A DNA stretch of 9,157 bases from Geodermatophilaceae bacterium (GTDB taxonomy: Bacteria > Actinomycetota > Actinomycetes > Mycobacteriales > Geodermatophilaceae). The first letter of the stretch is position 1, and each line of letters opens with the position of its first letter. Of the stretch, positions 5,145 through 9,157 are shown in pieces. A program made the translations under genes and the position numbers. The DNA lies in the NCBI GenBank assembly GCA_013814015.1, contig JACCQS010000281.1:1-9157 (forward strand), read 5' to 3'. The notes beneath the pieces were generated by a model. It saw nothing but the letters and a program-made list of their open reading frames with translations. It was not told where the DNA came from and searched no databases.

Positions 5145-6173
5145 ATGCGAGCAGGGGAGGCCGCCGAGTCGGCGGGGGTGTCGGTCAAGGCGCTGCGCTA
5201 CTACGAGGACTCTGGGCTATTGCGGCCGGTCCGCCACTCGAATGGCTACCGCAACTACAGCGAAACGGACGTGCGACTGGCTGCCGAGATCCGGATGTTG
5301 ATGTCTCTGGGATTGACCACACAGCAGACGCGCCCGTTCCTGGAGTGCTTACGTGCCGGTCATGGGGTGGGTGATGACTGCCCGGAGTCGCTGGCCGCTT
5401 ACCAACACAAGATCGACGAACTGGAGCGCCTGATCGCCCGCCTGACCGGCGCCCGCCACCGGTTGATCGACCAGATGCACACCGCCGCGCACCGCGGCTT
5501 CCATAATTCTCAACGCAAGGAGACCCGTGACATGCTGCCCGCGCCGGCGCCGCTACCCGAGAATCTCCCGGTACCGCAGGACGACGGCGCGGCCCGGCAC
5601 CTGCCCGGACGAACCCTGCCACCGCTAACGTTTCCCGCCACCGACGGCACCGACATCGCGCTCGACACCGTCAGCGCAGGCCGCTGGGTGCTGTTTGTAT
5701 ACCCGCTGACCGGAGATCCGGGAGTGGACATGCCCCGCGGCTGGGACCAGATCCCGGGCGCACGAGGATGCAGCCAGGAAGCATGCGGCTTCCGCGACAA
5801 CCTCACTGCGCTGCGCGAGCACGGCGCCGAGCACGTCCTGGCCCTGTCCAGCGACGATGCGCGATACCAGCAGGACCTGGTCCAACGGTTGCATCTGCCC
5901 TACCCGATGCTGTCGGACCCCGACATGCGCCTGGCGGCGGCGCTGGATCTGCCGACCTTTCAGGCGCACGGCTGGACGCTGTACAAGCGCCTGACCCTCA
6001 TCATCGACGGCCTCACCATCAAGCACGTCTTCTACCCGATCTTCCCACCAGACACCCACGCCGACGAGGTGCTGGCCTGGCTGCGTGCCCACCCCAGGGC
6101 GGTCGAACCGGCAGACCAGCCAGCGATTGGCGTGCCCCGACGCGTCGACTATCAAGTGAAGGGAACGCCGTAG
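5145..6173 (+). CDS. MerR-family regulator fused to a PrxQ/BCP-type peroxiredoxin
   Basis: One uninterrupted frame of 342 residues holds two proteins that are usually separate. Residues ~1-70 are a MerR winged helix (MRAGEAAESAGVSVKALRYY, then EDSGLLRP, GYRNY, A.EIRML.SLG). Residues ~83-115 form the dimerisation coiled coil, and two cysteines lie nearby (C68, and C79 in DDCPESL). Residues ~130-330 are a full peroxiredoxin, with LPGRTLPPLTFPATDG, FVYPLTG, PGARGCSQEACGFRD and HVFYPIFPPDTHADEVLAWL. C209 and C214 form the C-x4-C pair of peroxidatic and resolving cysteines of atypical 2-Cys PrxQ/BCP enzymes, which reduce peroxides at thioredoxin's expense. ATG 5145 has GAAGGGA six bases upstream; GTG 5130 lies before that site and is rejected. 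Inside the gene, AAGGAG (5517-5522) stands nine bases before an in-frame ATG (5532), so free peroxiredoxin may also be made. The stop is two bases before the next gene. Confidence 0.85.
   Translation: MRAGEAAESAGVSVKALRYYEDSGLLRPVRHSNGYRNYSETDVRLAAEIRMLMSLGLTTQQTRPFLECLRAGHGVGDDCPESLAAYQHKIDELERLIARLTGARHRLIDQMHTAAHRGFHNSQRKETRDMLPAPAPLPENLPVPQDDGAARHLPGRTLPPLTFPATDGTDIALDTVSAGRWVLFVYPLTGDPGVDMPRGWDQIPGARGCSQEACGFRDNLTALREHGAEHVLALSSDDARYQQDLVQRLHLPYPMLSDPDMRLAAALDLPTFQAHGWTLYKRLTLIIDGLTIKHVFYPIFPPDTHADEVLAWLRAHPRAVEPADQPAIGVPRRVDYQVKGTP
5517..5534 (+). promoter_or_regulatory. Internal ribosome binding site and start for free peroxiredoxin
   Basis: AAGGAG (5517-5522), nine bases, then ATG (5532-5534) in frame with the fusion (residue 130). 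Translation from here would give a 213-residue protein that starts exactly where stand-alone peroxiredoxins of this type start. It is a better Shine-Dalgarno than the one of the full-length start. A TGA at 5528-5530, just before the ATG, is out of the fusion frame; it looks like the former stop of a separate upstream gene. Confidence 0.6.
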
Positions 6174-6175
6174 CC

Positions 6176-7366
6176 ATGGACCCTAGCTTTGCACTGGAGA
6201 CGCTTCTCACCCATGCCGACCTCGACCCTGAGGAACTGGGCATCGCACCACCCATTCACCAGTCCGTGAACTACTCCGCCGCCTCGATGGAGGAGTTCGA
6301 TGCCCTCAACGATCAACCCAGACCCGAGCGTTACTACCGGCGCTACGGAAACCCGACGCAGGCGCGGCTGGAACGCGTCATGGCCGCCATCGAGGGAGCT
6401 GAGTCGGCCCTGGCGACCGCATCCGGCATGGGCGCCACGACCACAACCCTGCTCACGTTGCTGTCCGCAGGTGATCATGTGGTCGCCCAGGAGAGCATGT
6501 ACGGCGGCACGCTGAGCCTGCTGCGGGACACCCTGCCACGCTTCGACATTGCCGCGACCCTCATCGATCAGAGCGACACCGCAGCCTTCGAGAAGGCGAT
6601 CACGGCCCGCACCAAACTGATCATGATCGAAACGCCGAGCAATCCCCTCCTGCGGCTAACCGACATCGCCGCGGTCGCCGCCCTGGCCCGGACCCACAAC
6701 ATCCTCACCTTCGCCGACAACACCGTCGCCACCCCGGTCAACCAGCGACCGCTGGAGCAGGGCGTGGACCTAGTCATGCACAGTGTCACCAAAGCGGTGT
6801 CGGGCCACGCGGACGTGCAAGCCGGAGTCGTATGCGGACGAGACGAGCTGATCGAGCGGATCTGGCAGGCACACATCCAAGTGGGCTCAGTCATCAGTCC
6901 ATTCGACGCCTGGCTCGCTCTGCGCGGCCTGCGGACGATGTCGTTGAGGGTAGAAAGGCAGAACCAGTGCGCGCAGGCGGTCGCAGAGTACTTGGCCCTG
7001 CACCCGGCGGTGCGAGTGGTGAACTATCCCGGGCTAGCTGATCATCCCCAGCACGACCTCGCGAAGCGACAAATGCGCGGATACGGCTCGTTGCTGAGCT
7101 TCGAACTTCGCGGCGGCCAGAAGGCGGCCGAACGGCTCATTCCGTTCCTACGCATTCCGGTACGTTCCCCCAGTCTGGGCGGTACCCGCTCGACATTGGT
7201 GCGGCCCGCCGCAATGTGGTCGAACGAACTGACCGCGCAACAGCTCGCCGAAGCAGGCGTCCCCGGCGGCCTAATCCGGTTCGCCGTCGGGCTCGAACAC
7301 GAGCGCGACCTGATCGCCGATCTCGACCGTGGACTCGCCACGCTAGCGCCGGCGATCGGCCGATGA
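6176..7366 (+). CDS. Cys/Met-metabolism PLP enzyme (cystathionine gamma-synthase/lyase family)
   Basis: This encodes 396 residues, the usual length for transsulfuration-type fold-type I enzymes (cystathionine gamma-synthase, gamma- or beta-lyase, methionine gamma-lyase, O-acyl-homoserine sulfhydrylase). Landmarks are Y57 in RYGNPT, the phosphate-binding SGMGATTTTLLTLLS, the Tyr in SMYGGT, ETPSNPL, the cofactor Asp in FADNTVATP, and the Schiff-base lysine K206 in SVTKAVSGHAD. Near the end SLGG and LIRFAVGLE are family typical. Two core motifs deviate: the residue after the lysine is Ala instead of the common Tyr, and DNTFATP has Val for Phe. The family binds PLP and cleaves or forms C-S bonds at the beta or gamma carbon; which reaction applies cannot be read from motifs. 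ATG 6176 lies two bases after the fusion gene stop, so it is co-transcribed and probably coupled. No strong Shine-Dalgarno is seen before it. Confidence 0.88.
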   Translation: MDPSFALETLLTHADLDPEELGIAPPIHQSVNYSAASMEEFDALNDQPRPERYYRRYGNPTQARLERVMAAIEGAESALATASGMGATTTTLLTLLSAGDHVVAQESMYGGTLSLLRDTLPRFDIAATLIDQSDTAAFEKAITARTKLIMIETPSNPLLRLTDIAAVAALARTHNILTFADNTVATPVNQRPLEQGVDLVMHSVTKAVSGHADVQAGVVCGRDELIERIWQAHIQVGSVISPFDAWLALRGLRTMSLRVERQNQCAQAVAEYLALHPAVRVVNYPGLADHPQHDLAKRQMRGYGSLLSFELRGGQKAAERLIPFLRIPVRSPSLGGTRSTLVRPAAMWSNELTAQQLAEAGVPGGLIRFAVGLEHERDLIADLDRGLATLAPAIGR

Positions 7367-7458
7367 CGGCGGATCTGTGGCAGATGCGCGGCGCCGCAAC
7401 CGGGACGCTCACCTGTTTCGGTGCCGGAGCGGGGACCCGCGGCAGCGATTGCGGCTGA
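7363..7458 (+). CDS. Possible 31-residue small protein overlapping the PLP enzyme stop
   Basis: An ATG at 7363 overlaps the TGA of the preceding gene as ATGA and opens a 31-codon frame beginning MTADLWQMRG and rich in Gly, Ala and Thr. The overlap is the arrangement of coupled genes, and the same frame could instead be the stub of a longer gene that has been lost. No family is recognised, there is no membrane segment, and no own ribosome binding site is seen. It may not be a gene. Confidence 0.2.
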   Translation: MTADLWQMRGAATGTLTCFGAGAGTRGSDCG

Positions 7459-7699
7459 GCTGAGTACCGACCGGCTCCGCAGCGATGTACCTATCACGAT
7501 GTCAATCTCCAAGCAGGCCCGTTGCTCCGTCGCTCGACATGACCCAGGCCCCCGCATAGGCCGGTCCGCCTCGCTGGCCGCGGTCACCGTCATGGACGGC
7601 ACCTGGCCGTCCAATTCCGCGGCGCCCGGCGCAGTGGATCACACAGGTGAACAGGGTGCGGTACCACACCCTGCACGCCCATCCCCAGTTCGATCAACG
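7459..7699. other. Gene-free gap before the aldehyde dehydrogenase
   Basis: About 240 bases follow the small frame and precede the Shine-Dalgarno of the aldehyde dehydrogenase. Long open frames on both strands exist but have no family-like motifs or ribosome binding sites. No terminator hairpin with a T-tract and no clear promoter was found. The size is out of keeping with the tight packing upstream, so lost coding sequence is possible. Confidence 0.35.
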
Positions 7700-7712
7700 A
7701 AGGAGGCGTCGA

Positions 7713-9157
7713 GTGCACGCACACCAGGACAAGAACACAGCTGGATCCGGCGAACTAGACGCCGCTAGCGGCGTAGCACTCGCAGCCGCGCCCGCCGGCA
7801 ACCCCGGACCGCTAAGCGCCCTGTGGTCCAGCTTGGTGGCCGGGTCCGAGGTGTCGGCCCGAACCCGTCGAGCGGTGCTGGACCCCGACGACGGCGCGAT
7901 CGTGGCTGAAGTGGGACTGGCCGACCCGGCCCAAGCCGAAGACGCGCTGGCCGCGGCAGCGCGCGCGGCCACGGGTCGTTACTCGTGGCCAGAGGACCGT
8001 CGAGCCGCCTCGTTACTGAACGCAAGCCGTGCTGTGCGCGAACGGAACGCTGAGTTCGCCGCGCTCATCGCCGCCGAGGGCATCAAGACCCTGTCCGAGG
8101 CCCACGCCGAAGTTAAGCGGACCGCACACACCCTCGCGCTCAGCGCTGCCGCCGTCCACCGAGCTGGGCCAGGCGTTCCCTCCGCCGGCGACCGGCCCAC
8201 GACCCGGGGCTGGCGAGCCGGACTGCGCCAGGAACCCGTCGGCGTCGTCGTCGCGATCACGCCGTTCAACGACCCGCTCAACCTCGTCGCACACAAGCTC
8301 GGCCCGGCGCTGGCCGCCGGCAATGCCGTCATCGTCAAGCCGGACCCACGCACGCCGCTGAGCGCGCTGCTGCTGGCCCGGGTGCTGCTCGACGCGACCG
8401 TGCCGCCAGATCGCCTGAGCGTCCTGGTCGGCGACGGCGAGCTGGTCAACCAACTGGTCGCTGATCGGCGGGTCCGGTTCGTCAATTTCACCGGCGGACG
8501 CAACATCGGCGCACTGGTGCACGCAGCCGCCGGGACCAAACGCACGCTGCTCGAGCTCGGCGGGGTATGCCCCACCATCGTGTGGGAAGACGCCGACCTC
8601 GACATCGCAGTACCTGAACTGCTCGCCGGCGCGGTCGCCGCTGCCGGACAAAACTGTCTACACGTGCAACGGATCCTAGTGCACCGCCGCCGCTACGACG
8701 AACTGCGGGAACGGCTTGCCGCGGCTATCGGTGACGTCCGCCTGGGCCGCAAAGACGACCCCAACACCCAGATGGGCCCGCTCATCGACACCGCCGCCAA
8801 GCGCCGCGTCAGCACACTGCTCGACGGTGCCCGCCACGCCGGCGCGACGATCCTCACCGGAGGACGGGAAACACACTCCGGATACTTGCCAACGCTCATC
8901 ACAGACCTGCCCGACCGCGCCGCGCTAACCACCACGGAGATCTTCGGACCCGTCACCACCATCGAACCCGTCGACGACCTCACGCACTGCCTGCACAAGG
9001 CCAACAGCGGCGACGGCGCGCTGCAAGCGGGCGTCCTGAGCCGGCGTGAAGACGTCATCGAGGCACTGGTGGCCGGGCTGGACACCGGCTCCGTGGTGAT
9101 CGGCGGCACCAGCGATCACCGGTCCGACGCGCTCCCCTTCGGCGGCACCGGCCAGGC
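7713..9157 (+). CDS. NAD(P)-dependent aldehyde dehydrogenase (C-terminal end cut by window edge)
   Basis: An open frame of 481 codons runs from GTG 7713 off the right edge. AAGGAGG (7700-7706) lies six bases before the GTG, the strongest Shine-Dalgarno in the window. The first ~37 residues are an Ala/Gly-rich, poorly conserved extension. All catalytic positions of the family are present: N186 in TPFNDPLN, K209 in VIVKPDP, general base E281 in LLELGG, nucleophile C315 in GQNCLHVQR, and E409 in EIFGPV. PFGGTGQ at the edge is the usual C-terminal motif, so only a few tens of residues are missing. Some cofactor-loop residues are unusual: FTGG instead of FTGS, LELGGVCP instead of LELGGKNP, and GSVVIGG where Asn is normal. 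The enzyme oxidises an aldehyde to an acid with NAD(P); with an aminotransferase nearby, a semialdehyde is a fair guess. It follows a gap, so it may have its own promoter. Confidence 0.9.
   Translation, partial: MHAHQDKNTAGSGELDAASGVALAAAPAGNPGPLSALWSSLVAGSEVSARTRRAVLDPDDGAIVAEVGLADPAQAEDALAAAARAATGRYSWPEDRRAASLLNASRAVRERNAEFAALIAAEGIKTLSEAHAEVKRTAHTLALSAAAVHRAGPGVPSAGDRPTTRGWRAGLRQEPVGVVVAITPFNDPLNLVAHKLGPALAAGNAVIVKPDPRTPLSALLLARVLLDATVPPDRLSVLVGDGELVNQLVADRRVRFVNFTGGRNIGALVHAAAGTKRTLLELGGVCPTIVWEDADLDIAVPELLAGAVAAAGQNCLHVQRILVHRRRYDELRERLAAAIGDVRLGRKDDPNTQMGPLIDTAAKRRVSTLLDGARHAGATILTGGRETHSGYLPTLITDLPDRAALTTTEIFGPVTTIEPVDDLTHCLHKANSGDGALQAGVLSRREDVIEALVAGLDTGSVVIGGTSDHRSDALPFGGTGQ

Noticed and set aside
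7042..7614. 190-codon minus-strand open frame across the PLP enzyme 3' end
   Set aside because: Antisense to conserved motifs of the PLP enzyme, of low complexity, and without a ribosome binding site.

Overview
The window is GC-rich, and its codon use favours G or C in third positions. GTG and TTG starts occur, and the protein families match those common in Actinobacteria, so it most likely comes from an actinomycete chromosome; the genus cannot be told from sequence alone. No tRNA, rRNA, CRISPR array, intact insertion sequence or phage gene was seen. The window is a mosaic of intact metabolic genes and truncated remnants, as expected for a reshuffled accessory region.

Left part (1-1902). 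The C-terminal end of an ArsR/winged-helix-type regulator runs in from the left edge. After a gap with no recognisable gene comes a GNAT acetyltransferase on the minus strand. Next is the C-terminal stub of a MarR-like regulator (minus strand), which runs directly into the C-terminal part of a YdfG-like short-chain dehydrogenase (plus strand). Both have lost their N-termini at the same point near 1405-1420. This is the scar expected from one deletion inside a divergent regulator/enzyme pair. The dehydrogenase also has an ochre stop in place of a late codon.

Middle part (2181-5095). A tightly packed plus-strand operon encodes a DauR/YheO-type PAS-HTH regulator, a class I/II PLP aminotransferase, an ornithine cyclodeaminase/mu-crystallin-family NAD(P) enzyme, and the first ~44 codons of a PhzF-family isomerase. 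A strong inverted repeat lies at the very start of the regulator. The genes overlap or nearly overlap, which suggests a single pathway acting on an amino or imino acid. The PhzF remnant ends in the promoter of the next unit.

Right part (5092-9157). A MerR-type promoter (long spacer with a dyad) drives an unusual gene in which a MerR DNA-binding domain is fused in frame to a complete PrxQ/BCP-type peroxiredoxin. The peroxiredoxin part keeps its own Shine-Dalgarno sequence and ATG. Two bases downstream is a PLP enzyme of the cystathionine gamma-synthase/lyase family. After a gene-poor gap, a GTG-started aldehyde dehydrogenase with a strong Shine-Dalgarno runs off the right edge. Together, the aminotransferase, ketimine-reductase-like enzyme, transsulfuration-type enzyme, aldehyde dehydrogenase and thiol peroxidase suggest catabolism or remodelling of an unusual, possibly sulfur-containing, amino acid under redox control. 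That pathway assignment is inference.
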